Below are positions 1 to 5,355 of a stretch of 7,945 nucleotides of DNA, in pieces. The position numbers and the translations under genes were made by a program. Below the pieces are notes generated by a model. That model was not told where the DNA came from, did no database searches, and saw nothing but the letters and a program-made list of their open reading frames with translations. How positions within the stretch are numbered: the stretch's first letter is position 1; every line of letters starts with the position of its first letter. The DNA is from Synergistaceae bacterium. GTDB taxonomy: Bacteria; Synergistota; Synergistia; Synergistales; Synergistaceae. The stretch covers positions 1-7,945 of the forward strand of contig JAAYEY010000121.1 in NCBI GenBank assembly GCA_012728505.1, read 5' to 3'.

Positions 1-129
1 ACAGGGCTCGCTGGATATGGGCTTGAAATAACAGAAAGAGTGCCCATAGAAATAAAATCAAATCCCTATAATGAAAAGTATCTTAATACAAAGGCCTGCA
101 AGATGGGCCACGTTTTCAACAATTCCTAA
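1..129 (+). CDS. ribBA: 3' end of ribBA (GTP cyclohydrolase II domain), partial
   Basis: Frame 1 is open from the first base to a TAA at 127-129 and encodes the last 42 residues of a protein. The segment [13 protein letters not shown] followed by a [11 protein letters not shown] stretch matches the C-terminal end of the GTP cyclohydrolase II domain (family pattern GYGLEIVERVPIE...Y..TK..KMGH). That enzyme opens the imidazole ring of GTP in the first step of riboflavin synthesis, in the cytoplasm. In most bacteria of this type the domain is fused behind 3,4-dihydroxy-2-butanone 4-phosphate synthase (RibBA). A stand-alone RibA cannot be excluded because the N-terminal part lies outside the window. 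The riboflavin gene ribH follows on the same strand after 233 bases, which supports the call. The stop lies 11 bases before the palindromic repeat. Confidence 0.9.
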   Translation, partial: TGLAGYGLEITERVPIEIKSNPYNEKYLNTKACKMGHVFNNS

Positions 130-140
130 TTTGCTCCCCC

Positions 141-228
141 CGTCTTTCCCGCATGACTTTGAGCGGGAAACCAGTGACTTAAAGATTAAAGACACTGGAT
201 CTCCGCTCAGAATCATGCGGAGAAGACG
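141..228. repeat. 88-bp palindromic interspersed repeat, copy 1 (three-hairpin element)
   Basis: The element is an imperfect palindrome from CGTCTT (141-146) to AAGACG (223-228). By hand count about 34 of 44 positions are complementary between the two arms. Three smaller hairpins nest inside: TTTCCCGC/GCGGGAAA (145-152 with 163-170, 10-base loop), CCAGTG/CACTGG (171-176 with 193-198) and TCTCCGC/GCGGAGA (200-206 with 217-223, 10-base loop). It could therefore fold as one long hairpin or as a cloverleaf closed by CGTCTT/AAGACG. A related copy lies at 5141-5285. No T-run follows on either strand, so it is not a classical intrinsic terminator, although it may protect or end the ribBA transcript. 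It resembles REP/MITE-type intergenic repeats; I do not recognise a named family. Confidence 0.85.
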
Positions 229-362
229 AAAAAGAGAAACTTGGAATTCACTACTAACAACAGGTAAAAAGTTGAGTTTATAGTTCAAAAAACTAAAAAC
301 TAAAAAAACAAGAACCAAAAAGTAATATATAACTACTAAAACTTTCGAAAGGGAGAGATCAG
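229..362 (+). promoter_or_regulatory. A-rich, G-poor leader of ribH with ribosome binding site
   Basis: This gene-free stretch lies between the palindromic repeat and ribH. From about 284 to 345 it consists almost only of A, C and T, with short direct repeats of the type AACTAAAA around 291-303, so a transcript would be unstructured here. A purine-rich Shine-Dalgarno segment (AAAGGGAGAG, 348-357) sits a few bases before the ATG at 363. TAATAT at 323-328 could be a -10 box, but no good -35 box stands at the right distance, so I do not assign a promoter. I see nothing resembling the multi-helix FMN riboswitch. Confidence 0.4.
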
Positions 363-848
363 ATGAAAACATTTCAAGGAAATATGATAGGAAGCGGTCT
401 GCGTTTCGCAATAATAGCATCTAGGTTTAACGAACTAATCACATCCAAACTTATAGAAGGAGCTAAAGACGCACTTACACGCCATGACGTGCGCCCTCAG
501 GATATCGATATTTACTGGACGCCCGGTGCGTGGGAACAGCCTGTTGTAGCAAAGGAAATCGCTATGAGCGGTAAGTACGACGCAATCATATCGCTGGGAG
601 CTGTCATCCGTGGCGACACCACTCATCACGAATACGTAGCCGGCGAAGCAGCCAAAGGACTTGCACATGTAGGACTTGAACACCGTATCCCCGTTGCTTT
701 TGGCATAATAACATGCGACAACCTTGAACAGGCGCTTATCCGTTCAGGAAGCAAAGCTGGAAATAAAGGTGCGGATGCCGCACTAGCTGCTCTTGAAACC
801 GCCAATCTTATGAAGGAAGTGCGCAAAGACAGAGGAGCGGAGGCATAA
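363..848 (+). CDS. ribH: 6,7-dimethyl-8-ribityllumazine synthase
   Basis: RibH condenses 5-amino-6-ribitylamino-uracil with 3,4-dihydroxy-2-butanone 4-phosphate to give 6,7-dimethyl-8-ribityllumazine, the penultimate step of riboflavin synthesis. The 161 residues match the usual length of the bacterial enzyme. Family landmarks in order: SRFNE at 20-24; PGAWEQP at 54-60, where the aromatic residue that stacks on the flavin precursor is Trp57; GAVIRGDTTHHEYV at 79-92 with the catalytic His88; and the phosphate-binding segment RSGSKAGNKG, about 127-136. The ATG at 363 is chosen because the strong purine-rich site AAAGGGAGAG lies just upstream and the N-terminus has normal length. The TAA stop shares its last base with the serS ATG (TAATG), so the two genes are probably translationally coupled. 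The related RibBA end lies just upstream. Confidence 0.96.
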   Translation: MKTFQGNMIGSGLRFAIIASRFNELITSKLIEGAKDALTRHDVRPQDIDIYWTPGAWEQPVVAKEIAMSGKYDAIISLGAVIRGDTTHHEYVAGEAAKGLAHVGLEHRIPVAFGIITCDNLEQALIRSGSKAGNKGADAALAALETANLMKEVRKDRGAEA

Positions 849-2119
849 TGCTTGATGTCAAATGGGTGAGGGATAATAGAGAAGAATTTGCCACAATGCT
901 GTCAAATAGAAACTACTCTTTCCCTCTGGACAGATTTATAGAACTTGACACTATGCGTAGGGAGACTCTTCTTGAAGTCGAAACCCTGAAGGAAAAGCGC
1001 AATGCGGGAGCAAAGGAAATAGGCTTAAAAAAGAAGAGCGGAGAAAATCCCGAAGAACTAATGGAAGAGATGCGACAGGTCGGTGACAAAGTAAAAGAAT
1101 TCGACGAAAAGATTGGAACGATAGAGACCGAGCTTGATGATCTCGCCATGAGGATTCCTAACAGGCCTCATGAGTCTGTTCCTATCGGAGCAGACGAGAA
1201 CGACAATATAGAGATAAGAAAAAATGGTAACCCTCTTGAATTTGACTTCGAGCCAAAACCTCACTGGGATCTTGGCGAAACTCTCGGCATTATGGATTTC
1301 GAAAGAGGAGTCAAGCTTGCCGAGAGTCGTTTTACAGTGTTAAAAGGTGCAGGAGCCAGGCTAGAAAGAGCCTTGATGAACTTCATGCTGGACTTGCACA
1401 CTATGGAACATGGGTTCACTGAGATAGCTCCTCCGATCCTTGTGAATACAGCAACAATGAGTGGAACCGGACAGCTTCCTAAGTTTGCTGAAGATCTTTA
1501 CAAATGTGTCGATGATGATCTCTGGCTTATCCCTACGGCAGAGGTTCCACTTACAAACCTCCATTCCGGTGAGATGTTGAACGAAGTAGACCTCCCTAAA
1601 TATTATTGTGCATTTACCCCTTGCTTTAGACGTGAGGCAGGAAGTTATGGACGTGACATGAGGGGAATGCTAAGACAGCACCAGTTCGACAAGGTCGAGA
1701 TGGTAATGCTGAGCACACCGGACAAAAGCTATGATGAACTTGAAAAGATGACGAGCTATGCTGAAAGAATCTTACAACTCCTTGGCATCCCATACAGAGT
1801 TATTTGCCTCTGCACCGGTGACATGGGCTTTGGCGCGGCGAAGACCTATGATATAGAAGTTTGGCTCCCCAGCCAGAACTGCTATAGAGAGATTAGTTCC
1901 TGTAGCAACTGCGAGGACTTCCAAGCAAGAAGGATGGGAACAAAGTACCGTCCTGCAGCCGGAGGAAAGCCCCGTTTTATTCACACACTTAACGGATCAG
2001 GCATAGCAATAGGTAGATGTCTCATCGCCCTAATGGAAAACTACCAAAATAAAGATGGAAGCATTACCGTGCCGGAGGCTCTACGTCCCTACGCTGGGGG
2101 CATGGAAATAGTAAAATAG
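848..2119 (+). CDS. serS: seryl-tRNA synthetase
   Basis: This class II synthetase activates serine with ATP and charges tRNA-Ser (and tRNA-Sec where present) as a cytoplasmic homodimer. At 423 residues it has standard length. Residues about 30-110 are a Lys/Glu-rich heptad-like region, the long antiparallel coiled coil that grips the tRNA variable arm. The core carries the TAE serine-site motif at 230-232, motif 2 beginning FRRE at 260-263 with the GSYGRDMRGMLRQHQF loop, EISSCSNC from 348, and motif 3 as GSGIAIGR ending at Arg390. The start at 848 overlaps the ribH stop by one base and is served by GGAGG (839-843) or AGGAG (833-837). No T-box leader precedes it; expression appears to depend on the ribH transcript. 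An intrinsic terminator follows. Pairing serS with ribH is an uncommon operon arrangement but probably only organisational. Confidence 0.98.
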   Translation: MLDVKWVRDNREEFATMLSNRNYSFPLDRFIELDTMRRETLLEVETLKEKRNAGAKEIGLKKKSGENPEELMEEMRQVGDKVKEFDEKIGTIETELDDLAMRIPNRPHESVPIGADENDNIEIRKNGNPLEFDFEPKPHWDLGETLGIMDFERGVKLAESRFTVLKGAGARLERALMNFMLDLHTMEHGFTEIAPPILVNTATMSGTGQLPKFAEDLYKCVDDDLWLIPTAEVPLTNLHSGEMLNEVDLPKYYCAFTPCFRREAGSYGRDMRGMLRQHQFDKVEMVMLSTPDKSYDELEKMTSYAERILQLLGIPYRVICLCTGDMGFGAAKTYDIEVWLPSQNCYREISSCSNCEDFQARRMGTKYRPAAGGKPRFIHTLNGSGIAIGRCLIALMENYQNKDGSITVPEALRPYAGGMEIVK

Positions 2120-2151
2120 TCCCGACAAAAACAACACTGTCTAAAATTCCG

Positions 2152-2187
2152 AGTCAGGGGAGATTTTTTTGCTCCTGACTTTTGTTA
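2152..2187 (+). terminator. intrinsic terminator of ribH-serS
   Basis: AGTCAGG at 2152-2158 pairs with CCTGACT at 2174-2180, and the stem may extend inward through GAG/CTC with a small bulge. The loop is T-rich and the T-run TTTTGTT follows directly. It lies 32 bases after the serS stop, with a different gene type downstream, as expected for a Rho-independent terminator. The remaining bases to 2275 hold the leader of the next gene, with a good ribosome binding site (GGAGGAAAA, 2260-2268). I could not assign a promoter there with confidence, although one is expected. Confidence 0.75.
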
Positions 2188-2275
2188 TGTTTCTCTTTTT
2201 TTATGGCGACAAACATGGTAGGATAGCCTAGGGACGATTCTTTCTGGCCTTATACAAACGGAGGAAAAAACATTA

Positions 2276-4030
2276 ATGTTTTATAACAGTTACACCGTTA
2301 TGGTTCTGTTAGTTTTATTTATTGCCGCTATCTGTATATTTATACAGAAATTCTTTAAAAAATACCTTGAGAGCGATCAGTATTACTACCTCAAGGACAT
2401 AACGCTTGTTGCTGCTTGGGCTCTATGTGGAATATGGGCGTCCGACAGATCGCTTAAAATAACAATTGCTGCCGGAGTTGCAGCAGCTTGCATTGGCTTT
2501 TGTCAAAAAGTTACTAAAGGCAAAAACCTCAGGTTTTTATACTTCATAGTAGGGCTCGGCTTTTCACTTTTTGGTCCCAGGATAGCGTTTGTTGAATTCG
2601 CACAGGGAGAGTATTATTATCTTTCTTACTTTGCGTCTATTGCTATCAGCACACTCTGGATAGGAATATTCCCTATTTTCTTTCAGGAAATAGACGAGAT
2701 CCCCGGTATGTGTGGACTATTATTGACCGTAAGTTGGACTCTGGTATCAATCGTTATAATGCTTTCATCACAGAACCTCATGGAAGCTGTCCAACTCTGC
2801 ATTATTGGGATGGTACTAATACTCGCATTCTGGAGCAGGCACATCCATGCGTATAGGAGGCTCACGGAACCTCTCACAGCTCTATGGGGAACACTCTTTG
2901 CCGGACTTTCAATCTTTGGCGTTAGTAAAGGCGTAGCTTTTTACACGCTTGCGGTGCTTCCTCTCGGACTTTTTATGCTTCCCCTTATAGAGACATCAAT
3001 AAGCGTCATGAGCGCAGCTTTCTCCCCAAAACCGACCGGTAATCTTATACTTTACAGAAAACTTCTTAGTAAAGGTATGGACCACGCAACAGCGGTCCAC
3101 ACAGTTGTAATGGTATGTGCTCTCATTGGTTGCTTGGCAGCCTTTATACAGATTGGTTCTGCAAGCTCTCTTGTACTTTTGGCTGGGGCCATTTCAATCT
3201 TTATTATCACCTGGGTATTCTTTAGATATTCCACTTCCTCAGTCAGAAGACAGTCAAGAAGACCTGGGCTTTGGGGAATAAGGGTTGACAACATCTCGTT
3301 AAATTATGCAATTACACACGTTCAGCACTCAATAAACAAGGGAACTGAACATTGTATGATAGTCACTCCCGATGCTCTTGCAGCCTTGAGAAGCAGGACC
3401 GATGAAAGATATAGGAAAATAATAAGGAATGCTGACCTTGTTTTGCCTGATGGTGCAGGACTTATAGCGGCTCTTAAAATTCTGCACACACCTATACAAG
3501 AAAGGATACCAGGTGTTGAGTTTACAGAGCATATCTGTAAAAGAGCGGCCTACGAAGGATGGGGTATATGGTTCCTAGGAGGCGCTCCAGGAACAGCTGA
3601 AGCAGCAGCGAGAAAACTTGCAGAGAAATATGAAGGGCTCAAGATTTCCGGAACAAGAAACGGATATTTCGAAGATGATGAAACAGATAAAATTTGCAGT
3701 GATATCAGAGAAAGCAATGCAAAGATCCTCTTTGTGGGGCTTGGAGTTCCTAAACAAGAATACTGGTTGGAAGAAAATCTTGACAAATCAGGCGCTACCG
3801 TTGGAATGGGAATAGGCGGCACCATGGATGTCATCTCCGGAAAACTGAAAAGGGCGCCCCGTATTTGGCAGATATTATGTCTTGAATGGCTTTATCGTAC
3901 GATACAGGAACCATGGCGCTGGCGGAGAATACTTAAATTACCGGTATTTGCACTATATGTAATGCTCACAGCTCTTCATATCGACAAGTTTAATTATGAC
4001 CGCCGGGATGAAAACACAGAAATATATTAA
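2276..4030 (+). CDS. membrane protein: degenerate WecA/MraY-like domain fused to WecG/TagA/CpsF (GT26) glycosyltransferase
   Basis: The 584-residue protein has two parts. Residues 1-315 form a polytopic membrane domain of about 9-11 hydrophobic segments. Its layout can be aligned by eye with the WecA/MraY family of polyprenyl-phosphate sugar-1-phosphate transferases, but the catalytic motifs are gone (see findings). Residues about 332-584 are a GT26 domain, whose members transfer N-acetylmannosamine or related sugars onto undecaprenyl-diphosphate-linked GlcNAc. It keeps Thr364, the catalytic-type Asp392 in LPDGAG, Arg410 in RIPG, the LGGAPG loop (434-439), GLGVPKQE with Gln494, and the C-terminal EWLYR...EP..W.RR segment (Arg541, 548, 551). 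The ATG at 2276 follows GGAGGAAAA at ideal distance. The likely role is making a cell-envelope polysaccharide or teichoic-acid-like linkage at the inner membrane face. Donor and acceptor are unknown, and no other envelope gene is adjacent. Confidence 0.88.
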   Translation: MFYNSYTVMVLLVLFIAAICIFIQKFFKKYLESDQYYYLKDITLVAAWALCGIWASDRSLKITIAAGVAAACIGFCQKVTKGKNLRFLYFIVGLGFSLFGPRIAFVEFAQGEYYYLSYFASIAISTLWIGIFPIFFQEIDEIPGMCGLLLTVSWTLVSIVIMLSSQNLMEAVQLCIIGMVLILAFWSRHIHAYRRLTEPLTALWGTLFAGLSIFGVSKGVAFYTLAVLPLGLFMLPLIETSISVMSAAFSPKPTGNLILYRKLLSKGMDHATAVHTVVMVCALIGCLAAFIQIGSASSLVLLAGAISIFIITWVFFRYSTSSVRRQSRRPGLWGIRVDNISLNYAITHVQHSINKGTEHCMIVTPDALAALRSRTDERYRKIIRNADLVLPDGAGLIAALKILHTPIQERIPGVEFTEHICKRAAYEGWGIWFLGGAPGTAEAAARKLAEKYEGLKISGTRNGYFEDDETDKICSDIRESNAKILFVGLGVPKQEYWLEENLDKSGATVGMGIGGTMDVISGKLKRAPRIWQILCLEWLYRTIQEPWRWRRILKLPVFALYVMLTALHIDKFNYDRRDENTEIY

Positions 4031-4075
4031 TAGCAATTTACAACAACTTAACTTTTTTACAATATTTCATTACTT

Positions 4076-4117
4076 TTGTCTTTATATCTGGCGATAATAA
4101 TAATATTATTGTATACT
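4076..4117 (+). promoter_or_regulatory. probable promoter of ybaB-recR
   Basis: The 136 bases between the glycosyltransferase stop and ybaB are very AT-rich. TATACT at 4112-4117 matches five of six bases of the -10 consensus. The hexamer 17 bases upstream, TGGCGA at 4089-4094, matches only three of six -35 bases; TTGTCT at 4076-4081 would go with an alternative AATAAT at 4099-4104. A perfect 12-bp palindrome, AATAATATTATT (4099-4110), lies directly before the -10 box and could bind a regulator or simply aid melting. No terminator hairpin is visible after the upstream gene, so some read-through into ybaB is possible. Confidence 0.4.
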
Positions 4118-4166
4118 GTTAAGTTAATCAAACTAATAACGTCTTTATCGAAGGGAAGATTTTTGC

Positions 4167-4478
4167 ATGAATATGGACAAACTTATGAAACAGGCACAGC
4201 GTATGCAAGCGGAAATGGAATTAGCACAAGAACAGCTTGCGAGTACAGTAGTTGAGGGAGTTTCTGGGGGCGGTATGGTCAAAGCTAAGGTGAACGGGAA
4301 TGGAGACGTCCTTTCTGTCTCGATCTCACCAGAGGTCGTCGACCCTAAGGAAGTTGAAATGTTGGAGGACCTGATAATATCGGCCATCAAGGAAGCGCTT
4401 AAACAGAGCAGGGAGATGGCTAATGGCAAAATGAATTCTATAACCGGGGGAATGGGCGGATTTCCCGGTCTAATGTAG
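4167..4478 (+). CDS. ybaB: YbaB/EbfC family nucleoid-associated DNA-binding protein
   Basis: This 103-residue protein has the usual size and pattern of the YbaB/EbfC family of small dimeric nucleoid-associated proteins, which bind and bridge DNA. An N-terminal Met/Gln/Glu-rich helix (1-27, with LMKQAQRMQAEM) is followed by a beta region with VEGVSGGGMVKAKVNGNGDVLSVSISPEVV (28-58), an acidic LEDLIISAIKEA helix (66-77), and a Gly/Met-rich tail ending GGMGGFPGLM. I choose the ATG at 4167 because AAGGGAAG (4151-4158) lies at good distance; the ATG at 4173 would be too far. The gene directly precedes recR, a pairing seen across many bacteria and usually with dnaX in front. dnaX is not here; a glycosyltransferase gene takes that place. 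The link to RecR suggests a DNA repair or chromosome role, though its exact function is poorly defined. Confidence 0.93.
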   Translation: MNMDKLMKQAQRMQAEMELAQEQLASTVVEGVSGGGMVKAKVNGNGDVLSVSISPEVVDPKEVEMLEDLIISAIKEALKQSREMANGKMNSITGGMGGFPGLM

Positions 4479-4485
4479 CTACAAA

Positions 4486-5100
4486 ATGTCATCCACTTCA
4501 CTGCCAAGTTCAGTACAAAAACTAATTAAATTATGGAGTAAACTACCTGGTATTGGTACAAAAACTGCCCGGCGTATGGTTTTTTTTATACTTAAACAGG
4601 ATCCTAAATGGGTGAACGAGTTCATTGGCACAATAAAACAGGTAAAAGAGGAAACTCACCACTGCGGGGAGTGCGGTAACATAACCGACATAGAACCATG
4701 CTCTATCTGCAGGGATAAGATGAGAGATCGCAAGATAATGTGTGTCGTCGAGAGTGATGAAGACTGTATTTCAATCGAACAGGCAGGTATATTTAACGGT
4801 CTTTATCATGTTTTGGGAGGTCAAGTATCACCGCTTGACGAAGAGGACATACCGGAGGAAAGCATTACAAAGCTCAAACAAAGGGTATATGACTTAGAAA
4901 TAGATGAAATAGTGCTTGCTACTGCACCAAGGATAGAGGGCGACCTAACTGCTTTTGCGATACAGGAGGCTCTAGAGGGAGTACATGTCAAAATATCAAG
5001 GCTCTCCTACGGTCTGCCTGTTGGCGGAAGTATAGGCTATGCAGACAGAGTTACTTTGCATATGGCTATGGAATCCAGAAAAGAGATGGTAAATGAATAA
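4486..5100 (+). CDS. recR: recombination protein RecR
   Basis: RecR works with RecO (and RecF) to load RecA onto SSB-coated single-stranded DNA at gaps and stalled forks. At 204 residues it is full length. It shows the helix-hairpin-helix LPGIGTKTARRM at 20-31, a four-cysteine zinc finger (Cys60, Cys63, Cys72, Cys75), a Toprim domain opening with MCVVES around Glu89, GLYHVLGGQVSPLD, and the C-terminal SYGLPVGGSIGYADRVTL segment. The family's LATNPTVEGEATA segment reads LATAPRIEGDLTA, a mild divergence. The ATG at 4486 is the only sensible start, because the frame upstream closes at a TAA at 4471. No clear Shine-Dalgarno sequence precedes it and the ybaB stop is seven bases before, so translation is probably coupled to ybaB. 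A palindromic repeat follows the stop. Confidence 0.97.
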   Translation: MSSTSLPSSVQKLIKLWSKLPGIGTKTARRMVFFILKQDPKWVNEFIGTIKQVKEETHHCGECGNITDIEPCSICRDKMRDRKIMCVVESDEDCISIEQAGIFNGLYHVLGGQVSPLDEEDIPEESITKLKQRVYDLEIDEIVLATAPRIEGDLTAFAIQEALEGVHVKISRLSYGLPVGGSIGYADRVTLHMAMESRKEMVNE

Positions 5101-5140
5101 TGTTTTAATACATTAAATATCCGCCAGACAATTCCCCCAC

Positions 5141-5285
5141 CGTCTTTCCCGCATGATTTTGATCAGAAGGGTACCGTTTACCGTAAGGTAAACATATAAA
5201 ATTTCCATAGTGCCCGCACTATTTCGAATGCGTTCTGAGATGCGGGAAACCAGCGACTTGAAGATTTAAAGACACTGGGTCTTCG
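5141..5285. repeat. palindromic interspersed repeat, copy 2 (rearranged, with enlarged first hairpin)
   Basis: The first 22 bases (5141-5162) match copy 1 at 141-162 with one change. The sequence then departs for about 77 bases and rejoins at GCGGGAAACCAG, matching copy 1 through 5285 with a few changes and one inserted base. The extra segment is itself structured: TTTCCCGCAT (5145-5154) pairs with ATGCGGGAAA (5240-5249), TCAGAA (5163-5168) with TTCTGA (5233-5238), GTTTACC (5176-5182) with GGTAAAC (5187-5193), and ATAGTG (5207-5212) with CACTAT (5217-5222). The central CCAG/CTGG hairpin is kept (5250-5255 with 5273-5278, one mismatch). The third hairpin and closing arm of copy 1 are missing. 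It fills most of the gap between recR and the PIN-TRAM gene. Confidence 0.8.
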
Positions 5286-5304
5286 ATCTCGAAACACACT
5301 GGCA

Positions 5305-5321
5305 ATTGTCTACAGGACAAT
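5305..5321. other. small inverted repeat before the PIN-TRAM gene
   Basis: ATTGTC (5305-5310) and GACAAT (5316-5321) form a perfect six-base stem with a five-base loop. They lie between the palindromic repeat and the ribosome binding site, followed by an A-rich run. TTGTCT within it resembles a -35 box, but no -10 box stands at a suitable distance. It could be an operator, a weak RNA hairpin or chance. Confidence 0.3.
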
Positions 5322-5355
5322 GTAAAAAAATTAAAATATGAAAGGAGAATGCAAA

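Noticed and set aside
141..228. The palindrome as an ordinary intrinsic terminator or CRISPR repeat
   Set aside because: No T-run follows on either strand, and the two copies are 5 kb apart with no regular spacers.
71..283. A 70-codon + strand open frame starting inside ribBA
   Set aside because: It reads the ribBA end out of frame and then the palindromic repeat. It has no ribosome binding site and no recognisable protein pattern.
130..362. FMN riboswitch upstream of ribH
   Set aside because: The conserved multi-helix RFN core is not visible. The structured part is a palindromic repeat that also occurs between two non-riboflavin genes at 5141.
58..420. A 120-codon open frame on the minus strand across the ribBA end, palindrome and ribH start
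   Set aside because: It overlaps the end of ribBA and the beginning of ribH, runs through the palindromic repeat and the A-rich leader (hence its Phe/Leu-rich look), and matches no family I know.
849..960. T-box control of serS
   Set aside because: serS overlaps the ribH stop codon, so it has no leader of its own for a T-box.
3550..3834. A 94-codon minus-strand open frame inside the glycosyltransferase gene
   Set aside because: The + strand here encodes conserved GT26 motifs; the antisense frame is a by-product.
4145..4507. A 120-codon minus-strand open frame opposite ybaB
   Set aside because: It lies entirely across the well-supported ybaB gene and the recR start. Its composition follows from being antisense to those codons.
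5338..5355. An upstream ATG that would lengthen the PIN-TRAM protein by six residues
   Set aside because: The Shine-Dalgarno AAAGGAG lies inside this extension and is properly spaced for ATG 5356, and there is no ribosome binding site before 5338.
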